From Strigamia acuminata (taxonomy: Eukaryota > Arthropoda > Chilopoda > Geophilomorpha > Linotaeniidae), in the NCBI GenBank assembly GCA_949358305.1, contig OX442319.1, forward strand, positions 5,642,001 to 5,706,000: a stretch of 64,000 nucleotides of DNA. Direction: 5' to 3'. Positions 22,027 to 31,984 of the stretch are shown here, piece after piece. The stretch's first letter is position 1. The number at the start of each line of letters is the position of its first letter. The notes beneath the pieces were generated by a model. That model did no database searches, was not told the origin of the DNA, and saw nothing but the letters and a program-made list of their open reading frames with translations. The position numbers and the translations under genes were made by a program.

Positions 22027-23606
22027 ATGAAGGTAAAACTTGGTTTAAATGTATAGAAACTATCGATTAATCTTCAAACCTTCAATCAGTACAATAGTTA
22101 AGATATTCATTTATCAAATTCGACGGTTTTTCTATTTTTATTACGCGGCAAACGATCGATTGGCTGCGGCCAAAATATTGAAAGAACACCGTCAAAAATT
22201 TTAAAATTAATTTCAATCATTTATTGATTTGTTTGTTTGTTTAAAATTAATTTTAATCATTTTCTAAGTTATTTATTGATTTGTTTGTTTGTTTTGATTG
22301 TTTTTCAGGTTCCCACAGACATTTTCGCCGATTTCTACGCTTCATTGACCCCTACAAACTACGTTAATGCCTTGCCGAATTCAGATTCGTCGGCATATTC
22401 CAATCCGGAGCCCGTCAGCTCCCAGTTGAACGATTCGTCAACCACCTACACGAATTTGGACACTCAGGAAACGTCGTATCCGACAGTTTGCGATCTCCTG
22501 AAATTCGATTACAATTCGTTCACGGCGCCGATCGACGCTTTCGAAGCTTCCCTGCAGTACTCCCCGTATGTTTATCCCGCGCAAAACAAACATTTCGTTC
22601 CGGAGAGTCGCGGAATCGGTGAATTCGATGCGAATAATCGTTCGAAAGCTTCGATGACGTGGTCAAACAGTGTTAATAAGATGTGGACACTGTCCGGTCA
22701 AGGGCTACCTTTCTACCCGACTGGAAATCACCAAACTGCGTCGATTTTAGGTAATAAAATGGAATTAATTTTTAAAAAAATTATTTTTTTGAAAAAAAAT
22801 TTTATTTTGTGCAGAAAATCAGCTGACCAATGGGTATCAGAAAGTGTGTCACAGTTGCGGTACCAATGTGTCGTCGTTGTGGTCGAGAGACGCGAATGGG
22901 TACCTCGTGTGTGATTCTTGTTGTTGTTTTCGTAAAATTAACAACGAGATTCGTCGTCCGTGTGTGAAACGATTGGTGAGTGAAAAATAAAATTATTTTA
23001 AAAAAATTTTAATAATAAAATATAATTTTTTATTTTTTTTTAATTTTAAAGTCGATTTCTAAACGCGCCGATAGAAAATGTTCCAATTGCCATACAGAGA
23101 AGACGTCACTCTGGCGACGGAATAACGCGGGCGAACATGTGTGCAATTCTTGCGGACTATACTTTAAAATGCACGGGGTAAAAAAAAATAATTTTAATAT
23201 TATTTGGAAATAATGAATTATTAAATTTGAATATTTTTTGTTTGTAATTTTTAGTATAAGCGCCCTCTGTCGATGAAGAAAGAAACGATTCAAACGAGGA
23301 AACGAAAACAGAAAAATATGAATGAGAATAAATGTGAAGAAATACCGAGTAAATATTAATTTTTTTATTTTTTTAATTAAATTAAGTAATTTGTTTATTG
23401 TAGTGACTGATCCAGCGAATCAATACAATTCATTCGATGCGACCGCTCTCATAAGTGAATTTTACGATAATCTCCTTCCGCCATATTCTTCGTTGATGAC
23501 GAAACCTCCGCCACCTTATTGTCCGCCGTACGACCAAACTACACAGATGGGATCATGTGTTTCGATTGATAATAGGTGCAATGATGTGGGATTAACTTTA
23601 TTGTAG
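22027..23606 (+). CDS. GATA-type zinc-finger transcription factor
   Basis: GATA factors bind (A/T)GATA(A/G) sites and control lineage genes. I read six exons: 22027-22032, 22309-22750, 22815-22975, 23052-23177, 23255-23348 and 23404-23606. All junctions are GT-AG and phase-consistent, giving 343 aa. The first coding exon is only ATG AAG. Residues 1-150 are Ser/Tyr/Asn-rich, as in GATA activation domains. Both fingers have the CX2CX17CX2C zinc pattern. The N-finger ends CDSCCCF in place of the usual CNACGLY; the C-finger ends [12 protein letters not shown] and is followed by the basic RPLSMKK tail, as expected for the main DNA-binding finger. The C-terminus is proline/tyrosine-rich. Two fingers place it with animal GATA1-6 types, but I cannot choose a subclass. 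AATAAA lies near 23664. Confidence 0.93.
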
Positions 23607-23827
23607 TGTAACTAGAATGTTAAATATAAATTATATTGCTTTTTTTTAAATTTTGTATTGTGATAAATAAAAATGTATTTTTGTGTCAATTAATATATGT
23701 GAGTTTGTCCTTATTGCAAATCGAATAAATAAATTAGAGATGCGTTTTCTTGCATTGCGATTAAGTTTGTGTCTCGTCCCAAAATGATCAATGACGTAGC
23801 ATATGACAGTTTTAAGACGTTTATACC

Positions 23828-24550
23828 TTTTTAGACTAAAAAAAAGTGCATTTGTAGGCTTAAAAACTGCAATTTTAGACTAAAAACGGCAATTTTAGAC
23901 TAAAAAGTGCAATTTTAGACTAAAAATTGCAATTTTAGACTAAAAAGTGCAATTTTAGACTAAAAACTGCAATTTCAGGCTGAAAAACTGTATTTTCAGA
24001 CTGAAAAACTGTATTTTTAGACTGAAAAACTGTATTTTCAGGCTGAAAAACTGTATTTTCAGGCTGAAAAACTGTATTTTCAGGCTGAAAAACTGTATTT
24101 TCAGGCTGAAAAACTGTATTTTCAGGCTGAAAAACTGTATTTTCAGGCTGAAAAACTGTATTTTCAGGCTGAAAAACTGTATTTTCAGGCTGAAAAACTG
24201 TATTTTCAGGCTGAAAAACTGTATTTTCAGGCTGAAAAACTGTATTTTCAGGCTGAAAAACTGTATTTTCAGGCTGAAAAACTGTATTTTCAGACTGAAA
24301 AACTGTATTTTCAGACTGAAAAACTGTATTTTCAGACTGAAAAACTGTATTTTCAGGCTGAAAAACTGTATTTTCAGGCTGAAAAACTGTTTTTACAGGC
24401 TAAAAAACTGTTTTTACAGGCTAAAAAACTGTTTTTACAGGCTAAAAAACTATATTTTCAGGCTGAAAAACTGTATTTTTAGGCTGAAAAACTGTATTTT
24501 TAGGCTGAAAAACTGTATTTTCAGGCTAAAAAACTATATTTTCAAGCTAC
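23828..24550. repeat. Large 21-bp AT minisatellite between GATA and CDK9
   Basis: About 34 tandem units of AGGCTGAAAAACTGTATTTT plus one C. The centre (24040-24290) is almost homogeneous and the edges are degenerate, which fits growth by unequal exchange. It fills most of the gap between the GATA gene and the CDK9 copy. Confidence 0.95.
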
Positions 24551-24825
24551 ACAAGTAAATTTTAAAAACGTTTTTGTTTTTTTTAACACTTTTATATTAG
24601 TGCTTCAAATTGCCACTAGAATGCGCTACTACGAGGCCTTTTTCGGAGTGGCTATTTCCCCCTCAACTGTGGTGGACTATTTTCACCTCAGATTTTTTGT
24701 CTCCAAGTTTGGATTTTTATTTCCAATAAAACGAAGAAATACATGTTAATAAAATTGTGAATCTATTCGATTGATTTTGTAGTTATTTTGTATTTTGTTT
24801 ACTGAAAATCAAACATTTCCGTGTC

Positions 24826-24888
24826 CTACTTGAGTAGATCCTACTCGCGTAACGTTCTACTCGCGTAACGCCCTACTTGCGTACCGTC
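24826..24888 (+). promoter_or_regulatory. Four short repeats upstream of the CDK9 copy
   Basis: Three 16-bp units (CTACTCGCGTAACGTT, CTACTCGCGTAACGCC, CTACTTGCGTACCGTC) and one related 15-bp unit lie back to back, 58-120 bp upstream of a TATA box. They look like clustered factor-binding sites. The factor is unknown. Confidence 0.4.
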
Positions 24889-24945
24889 AACTCAACGTTA
24901 CGAATAAATAAACGTCTATAGAACGTTACTTAGTATATTACTTAG

Positions 24946-24953
24946 TATATAAA
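24946..24953 (+). promoter_or_regulatory. TATA box of the CDK9 copy
   Basis: TATATAAA stands 70 bp before the CDK9 start codon. A retrocopy with its own upstream TATA box could be transcribed. Confidence 0.45.
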
Positions 24954-25022
24954 CCTCCCTGTTTGTACAATAAAGTCATCTTGCAACATCTCGTAGAATA
25001 AGAAAACAAAAATCTTTATAAA

Positions 25023-26102
25023 ATGTCTCGATTGCAAAGCACGCCAAAACCAACCAAGGATTCCGAACACCGCTTCCCATTTTGCCCCAACGTCACCGCA
25101 AAATATCGCAAAATATGTAAAATCGGCCAAGGGTCCTTCGGCGAAGTCTTCAAAGCCGTGCACAAAGCCACAAACAACTTAGTCGCGCTGAAAAAGATAT
25201 TAAACGAGACCCCCAACGACGGATTCCCCATCACGGCGCTCAGAGAAGTGAAAATTCTGCAAGTAATCAAGCACGAAAACGTCGTCAACTTGATCGAAGT
25301 TTGTTCCGGAACCGAGAAAACCCAAACAAACCGAGACTCAATCCATTTCTACATGGTTTTCGAGTACTGCGAACACGATCTTGCCGGTCTAATCAAGAAC
25401 AAACAACTAATATTCACACCCGCAGCCATTAAAATGGCAACACAACAACTACTGAACGGATTACGCTACTTGCACCTCAACAACATCATCCACCGCGATC
25501 TAAAACCGGCGAATATTCTCGTAACAAAGGATGGCGTGTTAAAATTAGCCGATTTCGGGCTATCGCGCGCTTTATACACGCAGAGACAACGCGATTTAAC
25601 ACCAGGGCTCGTGACTTTGTGGTACAGACCCCCGGAAGTGTTGCTGGACGATGTGAGATACAATGAGGCGGTCGACATGTGGAGTTTCGGGTGTATTGTG
25701 GCGGAAATGTAGACGCGAAAACCGATATTTCTAGGCGACACGGACCAAAAGCAGTTGAAGTTGATTGCGGGACTTTGCGGGTCGATTTGTCCGGCGGTTT
25801 GGCCGGAAGTGGAAAATTTGGCGCTGTATAAGCAAATGGAGTTGCCACAACGTATGTTGCGGCAGGTGAGGAGAGGTTTGAGTAAGTGGGTGCGGGATCC
25901 ACTGGCGTTGGATCTGGTTGATAAGTTGTTGGTGATTAATCCAAAATGGCGCCTTGATTCCGGTCGTGCACTTGATCAGGATTATTTCTGGTCGGATCCG
26001 AAGCCAGCGGATCTGGACAGAATTGTTTTCGGACTTACACAGTCGAGTTACCAGTTGGCGAAGGTGACTGTAGTAAATCCTGTACACGACGTGATTTATT
26101 GA
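25023..26102 (+). pseudogene. CDK9: Intronless CDK9-like kinase interrupted by one UAG
   Basis: CDK9 is the kinase of P-TEFb, which releases paused RNA polymerase II. The frame is intronless, unlike most neighbours, which suggests a retrocopy. It reads straight through the kinase domain: glycine loop GQGSFGEV, ALKK lysine, HRDLKPAN catalytic loop, DFG, an activation-loop threonine before LVTLWYRPPE, then GCIVAEM. A TAG at 25710-25712 falls exactly where CDK9 has tryptophan (TGG). The same frame then continues 129 codons with CDK9-type sequence (LCGSI, VRDP, FWSDP) to TGA/TAA-bounded ends near 26102. So one G-to-A change is the only break. It may be a young pseudogene, an assembly error, or a site recoded in RNA. 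Truncated at the TAG, the protein would lack most of the C-lobe. Confidence 0.85.
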
Positions 26103-28521
26103 AGAATTATTATACATTTATCGTTAGAAAACATTAAGAAGTCCGTGACGCGACCATTTTGTGATTAAATTTAGGAATGAGCACCCGTAATGAAACTCAT
26201 TGTTTCTTTTTAATGACTCAGGTGTGCCTGAATTAATTGTAGGCTTGTTGTTGGATGTCTGCCACGATTATTGTGACTCACTTTCGATTTTGTAAATATT
26301 GATGTGTAAATAGATTCAATTTAAAGCGATTTTTATGTTTTGAAGGGAGACGGATTTTGGTAAATAGTTTTTGAGGAATTTATGAGTGTTTTATTGCCGT
26401 TTTGATTGAGCATCACGAAGCGGATCGAGTGTACGAATGAGACATGCAGTGATTCAACCACGCGAGCATAATTAAGGTAAGGGGGCGGGAGTATGCGCGC
26501 GCATACAACCATGGCTCTAAAAGACCACAGGTACTATACTCAGCTGCGTTTTGCAAAAACCTTCAGATGAGTCGTGGTTAACGTTTCTGAAATATCCAAA
26601 TAGACAATAGAAACACATACGGTAACGTTTTATTTATTTTTGTACATTTTTTGCATTGGTTTTCATTGATTTTTATACATTTTCTGCATTAGTTTCATTC
26701 ATTTTTATACATTTTGCATTTTTCATTAATTTTTATACATTTTAGATTAGTTTCATTCATTTTTAAATTTTATAAAATTTATTTAATTGATATATTTAAA
26801 AAAATTTATAAAATTAATTTTTTTATTTTTATTCATAAAATAATTTTTTGGCCGGAGTTTTAGTCTGCCGCCGGCCGGCAGGAAGTGGGTTTTTGCCGGC
26901 ATGAGATGGCCCAATGCCGGTGTATTGACAAAAAATATTGTTGAGTATTCACCCATCAAACTTTGACACATAAATATCGATTTCCGAAATTCGTTAGGCG
27001 AGATTGACATCATATCATCCAACAGTGATGTACAAATGATAGAGAATTTTCTATTTTTGTTCAATTCTTCCTCATCTCATCTCCAATCGTTAATAGCTTT
27101 TAGTGTGTCATTTCCTCTGCCCCTTTTTTCTCTTTATTTTATAATTACAAGCTTTTAAATAGGCTTTGCATCCTTCCTTCCGAGGATGTTCAATAATATC
27201 CTTTTTAGCCGTTTTTTATATATAAAAAAAAATACAAATACATATAAATAAATTCATAAGGTTATTGACCGGTATGTAAAAATTAAATGAATAGTTTTAA
27301 ACAAAAGATTGTGGTTATTACGTTTAAATTACATAGAAATTTATTGCGCAGTGGAAATGTCTTTTGTCACCCAGTGCAGTCATTAGCTATATAACTTATG
27401 GCATCGGTAAACTAGCCGTGCAAAGGGGTCATGACTGGACTCAGGTGTGCATTGGTGGGCAACCAGGCTTTGTGACTAAATCTAAACTGACATTGAACTT
27501 TTAAGTCAGTTTTAATAAGTCTCTGAGTAAGTTTTGACTGAATTTTGACCTTGATGTGTTTAGGCCTAATGGTGAATCATGTATCGATTGGATTTTGCAG
27601 GGATGGATCGATTTAGGTTTAGTTAGAGGAATATAGAATTTTAAAATGGTTTATTGTGATGAGGGTGGCCTTGTTTTGGGGAAAATTAGAAGTGCAGACA
27701 TTAGTTGGATGTTTGACTAATCATAAACCAACATTTAGAGCGCTCAGCCCAGGGAGTTGTCACGAGATGTGTGTGGCCTACAATAGGGAACGATAGCTAT
27801 CAATAACATCAAGAATGTCATGCAATAACACCAAAAGTTGAATAACCCATTCAGTTTCGGTTGCTTTCGATCGATTGTTAAAGTTAGGGTTAACTAAAGA
27901 GGTCATAAAAATCATGCAATGCAATTAAATGGTCTGAATGTGCAATTTTATTCAGTCTAAAACATTTTGGTTAGGCCTAATAAGTGAAAAACCACTTCTG
28001 TTGAATTTTATTCATTTAAAATTTCATTTTTATTCATTTAAATTTAAATTTTATTAGTTTTTGTTGGTTTTTGTTGACTTTTTTTTGGTTTTGATTGGTT
28101 TTTTATTAATTTTTATTAATTTAATAGCTTTTTTACCTTTTTTTTTTATCAAAAGTATGCATTTCCTTGAACTATTTTGAGGATGGTTTTTCGCTTCCAT
28201 GCCCGGGGTCGCGACCGCATCTTTCCGGGAAAGGCTTTGAAAAAAGCCCATACACTCATCAGCGCACAATTTTGAAATTCGAAATCCGATTCAAAGTTCA
28301 CTCATACTGTATAGCCCTTTATTTTTACTCACCATTTCGCATTTTATTCTTTTGTGGTATTATTTGAAGCAGCGGTATCATAAATCACATAAATCATAAA
28401 TTAAATGTTTTCATTCAATTTATTTAAAACAAAATCAACATTCCCTTAATTCGTTGCTTTAATTTTTACAGTAGGCCTATTTATCCCGAGCCGTAACACA
28501 ACATTCAATCCCAAGACGATT
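26103..28521. other. Intergenic stretch without a supported gene
   Basis: I see no coding exon. Bases 26620-26770 are a degenerate AT repeat of the form TTTTTATACATTTTGCATT. Bases 26840-26920 contain a short GC-rich patch with GCCGGCCGGC. The rest is AT-rich with occasional TAGGCCTAA words. The non-coding leader exon of the next gene begins after an acceptor near 28470. Confidence 0.4.
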
Positions 28522-31500
28522 ATGTTGCTATTTATACTTGGAACATTCTTTTTCGGTAAGTTATACAAATTTAATAAGTTAAAAATGTAAATTCGAGTAA
28601 AATTAGACACACAGGAAATATGATGAATATAGTTTGATGCAGAACTCCTGTTTTTGACTCACTATGCGTGTGACTTATCTAATCTGTGTCATGCTTTTTT
28701 CGCATTTCGATACTGCACGCTACATACTTTGTTTTTGATATTGGAGAATTATGTTTTATTTAGTATTATTTGTTTCAATAAATTTTTGTTTTTAAGGTTT
28801 TTCAACATGCATGCAAATGTGTCCCCAAGAAGATTTGGACCAATGTCTTCGGCTAGCTGATCCATTTATCCAAGACGAGAAATTTGTCTTCCCAGTTTCC
28901 ATCATTGAAATACAAAACATGTGCATGTATGTTTTTAAAGGAATAACTGTATTTTTAGCCTAAAATGTGCAGTTTAAGAGTGAAAGCCGGCATTTTTAGA
29001 CCAAAAAATGAATTTTAGGCATTAATAAATGCATTTTAGGCATTAAAAAATGCATTTTAGGCATTAAGAAATGCATTTTAGGCATTAAGAAATGCATTTT
29101 AGGCATTAAGAAATGCATTTTAGGCATTAAAAAATCCATTTTAAGCATTAAAAATTGCATTTTAGGCATTAAAAATTGCATTTTAGGCATTAAAAATTGC
29201 ATTTTAGGCATTAAAAATTGCATTTTAGGCATTAAAAATTGCATTTTAGGCATTAGATAATGCATTTTAGGCATTAAAAATTGCATTTTAGGCATTAGAT
29301 AATGCATTCTATGCGTAAAAATTGCATTCTTGGTATTAAAAATTGCATTCAAGGCTTTAAAAAATGCATTTTAGGCATTAGATAATGCATTCTATGCGTA
29401 AAAATTGCATTCTTGGCATTAAAAATTGCATTCTAGGCTTTAAAAAATGCATTTTAGGCATTAAAAAACCATTCTAGGCATTAAAAAAATCCATTCTAGG
29501 CTTTAAAAATTGCATTTTAAGCATTAAAAAATGCATTCTGGGCTTTAAAAAATGCATTTCAGGCTAAAAAATGCATCTATGGCAGTAATAACGCATTTTA
29601 GGCTCTCAAAAATGCATTTATATGCAATTTTTGGCTAAAAAAAAATTGATTGAGCATTTTTCCGAATTAATTTAAGATTCTATTACTTGTTGTTTAATTA
29701 CAGGGCATGGGACACACTCACAGCCTGCGTGAAAAATTTTGTTATGCGTTGTCTGACCAGCGACAGGCAACAGGAATTTGACCTAGCTGTGCGAGAATCA
29801 GAGGATTCGATGCAGCAGATGTGCCAGGATCCCAGATATCAAGCGGGTAAGAAAATTGACATAAATGTCGAAAACCATCTGCTCCATTTTACCTCCCGTT
29901 CCATAATAACTTAATGGGCCAATTTGTACAAAAATAAAAATTTTTTTCCTCGTTTATTTATTTCTCCTACAGAATATTTACAAAATGCCAATTGCATTAA
30001 ATCAGTGAGTGTAAAGCAGCAAAGATGCGGTGAAAAATACATCAAATTAGTTAATCAAGTGGCCACCAGGTTGAATTACGACACACTCTGTTGGTAAAAT
30101 ATTAAAAATGCAATAAATTGAATTAAAATTAAATTTTTTTTTTTTTTTTTTTTGGCAGCCATTTTGGTAAATATCGCAACTGTGTGTTGAGCTTGACTGC
30201 AGTGGACTGCAATTCGGGTGCCAGTAACTTTGCAAGACATCTGCTAGATAAGTCGATGGGTGTTTTGTTGAGGAAATGTCGAAACACAACGTAAGTAGAC
30301 AAAACAATGTCAATTTGAATGGGAAATATAGTGTGAATAGTTTGCATGTTAACAAACTTGCTTCTGGTTTGTGTTACGCTAGACGGCTTTTATTGATTAT
30401 TGTGAATGGCTTTTCACTTGTGTTGGCTTAAATGATGGCAATCGTCCAAAAGGAATGGGGGTAACAACCACTTTTTCTGTAATGATGTAATATTTTTGAT
30501 GGCTCGTTTGATCTATTTGGAATATACGGAGGGGATAAGGCTTTTGGAGGGGGATGGAGAAGTAAAAATAGGAGGGTCGTAAAAGTTGTGAGAGGACATC
30601 GTTGCATGTCTTTGTTAGAATGCACTTTGTAAACAAAAACTTTATTTTGATGTGAAGATATGCATTTTAGGCTACAAAATTGCAATTGTAGGGTAAAAAT
30701 CTGCAATTGTAGGCTACAAAATTGCAATTGTAGGGTAAAAAACTGCAATTGTAGGCTAAAAAACTGCAATTATAGGCTAAAAACTGCGTTTTAAAGCTAG
30801 AAAATTCATTTTATATCTAAAAAACCGCATTTTAGAGCTAAAAAACTACATTTTAGAGCTAAAAAACTGCATTTTAGGACTAAAAAACTGCATTTTAAAG
30901 CTAAAAAACTGCATTTTAGAGCTAAAAAACTGCAGTTTAGGACTAAAAAACTGCATTTTAGGCATTTTAGAACTAAAAAACTGCATTTTAGGCATTTTAG
31001 AGCTAAAAAACTGCATTTTAAAGCTAAAAAACTGCATTTTAGAGCTAAAAAACTGCATTTTAGAGCTAAAAAACTGCATTTTAGAGCAAAAAAACTGCAT
31101 TTTAAAGCTAAACTGCTATTTTAAATTACAATTATAAAACTGCACTTTTAATCTAAAAAACTGCATCAAAAACTAAAAACTGCATCAAAAGCTAAAAGCT
31201 GCACCAATAAGCTAAAAAACTGCATTTTTAACCTAAAACAAATTCAATTTGGGCTAAAACACAAACCTTATTCAAAATATCCGTTCTGAAACATGATTTC
31301 CTTTGATTTATCTGCAGACAATCTGAACTGATAGATGACTGTCCTCAAGCATCAACAACCCGAATCAACAACAACAACAATAATAACAACAACAACAACA
31401 ACAACAACAACAACTTGGACAACATGCCAAACTCCGTCGACACATCTAGTCGCAACCAACCAGGAACCAGACCGCAACAACAACCCACATTCCTAGCCGT

Positions 31501-31672
31501 CCCAACAAACACTCCTCAACCCACCGCACGATGGACATACGACCCCCAAAACATCGGCGGCGTCGAACCCGAAAGCTGGAAAGACTACAACAACAAATGC
31601 CCACACAACCTCCCCATCCAAACCTCGATACTCGTCGCCATCGCCACGATTTTCTACCACATTTGTTCCTAA
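28522..31672 (+). CDS. Secreted, probably GPI-anchored cysteine-rich protein
   Basis: Six exons (28522-28555, 28797-28926, 29704-29846, 29973-30093, 30159-30290, 31318-31672) join in phase to 304 aa. The first exon encodes a signal peptide (MLLFILGTFFFG). The middle 200 residues carry about 14 cysteines in a helical-looking pattern (for example CVKNFVMRC, NCIKSV, CRNTT) typical of small secreted helical repeats in invertebrates. It somewhat resembles the 27-kDa hemolymph glycoprotein and T20D4.11-like families, but I cannot assign it firmly. A run of 16 asparagines, a proline/threonine-rich stretch and a hydrophobic C-terminus (SILVAIATIFYHICS) follow, which suggests a GPI-attachment signal. 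Introns 2 and 5 are almost entirely minisatellite. An acceptor at about 28470 implies an upstream non-coding exon. Confidence 0.85.
28940..29640. repeat. 21-bp AT minisatellite in intron 2 of the secreted-protein gene
   Basis: About 30 units of GGCATTAAAAATTGCATTTT plus one A, more mixed at both ends. The array occupies most of the 777-bp intron. The minus-strand ORF with repeated QFLMPKM is a repeat artefact. Confidence 0.93.
30655..31240. repeat. 21-bp AT minisatellite in intron 5 of the secreted-protein gene
   Basis: About 25 units of GAGCTAAAAAACTGCATTTT plus one A, with variants such as GGCTAAAAAACTGCAATTAT at the 5' side. A segment near 30961-31010 shows a longer two-unit period. It lies within a 1027-bp intron. 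Confidence 0.93.
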
Positions 31673-31984
31673 TTCACGCACGCACAAATGTACTAGCAAA
31701 TAAATTATGTGAAGGAATTCATTTCGACAAATAAAGATATTATTGTTTTCGTAAAAATTTACTTCGTCTATTTCCCGCGCCGCGGCGCTGCACTCGCCAC
31801 GATTGTTACAATTCGGATGATGGCTTCCACGTTCAGACAAAATTTCAAGAAGAAATGAACACACGAATCAATAAAGACACAAAATCGGGCCCAAACTGAC
31901 GTCCTCCTCGCAGGCGCGAGGGCAATGGACGCACGGATTTGCTGCTCAAGTACGAATTAGTGAATCGCGTCGCATCGTATCGAT

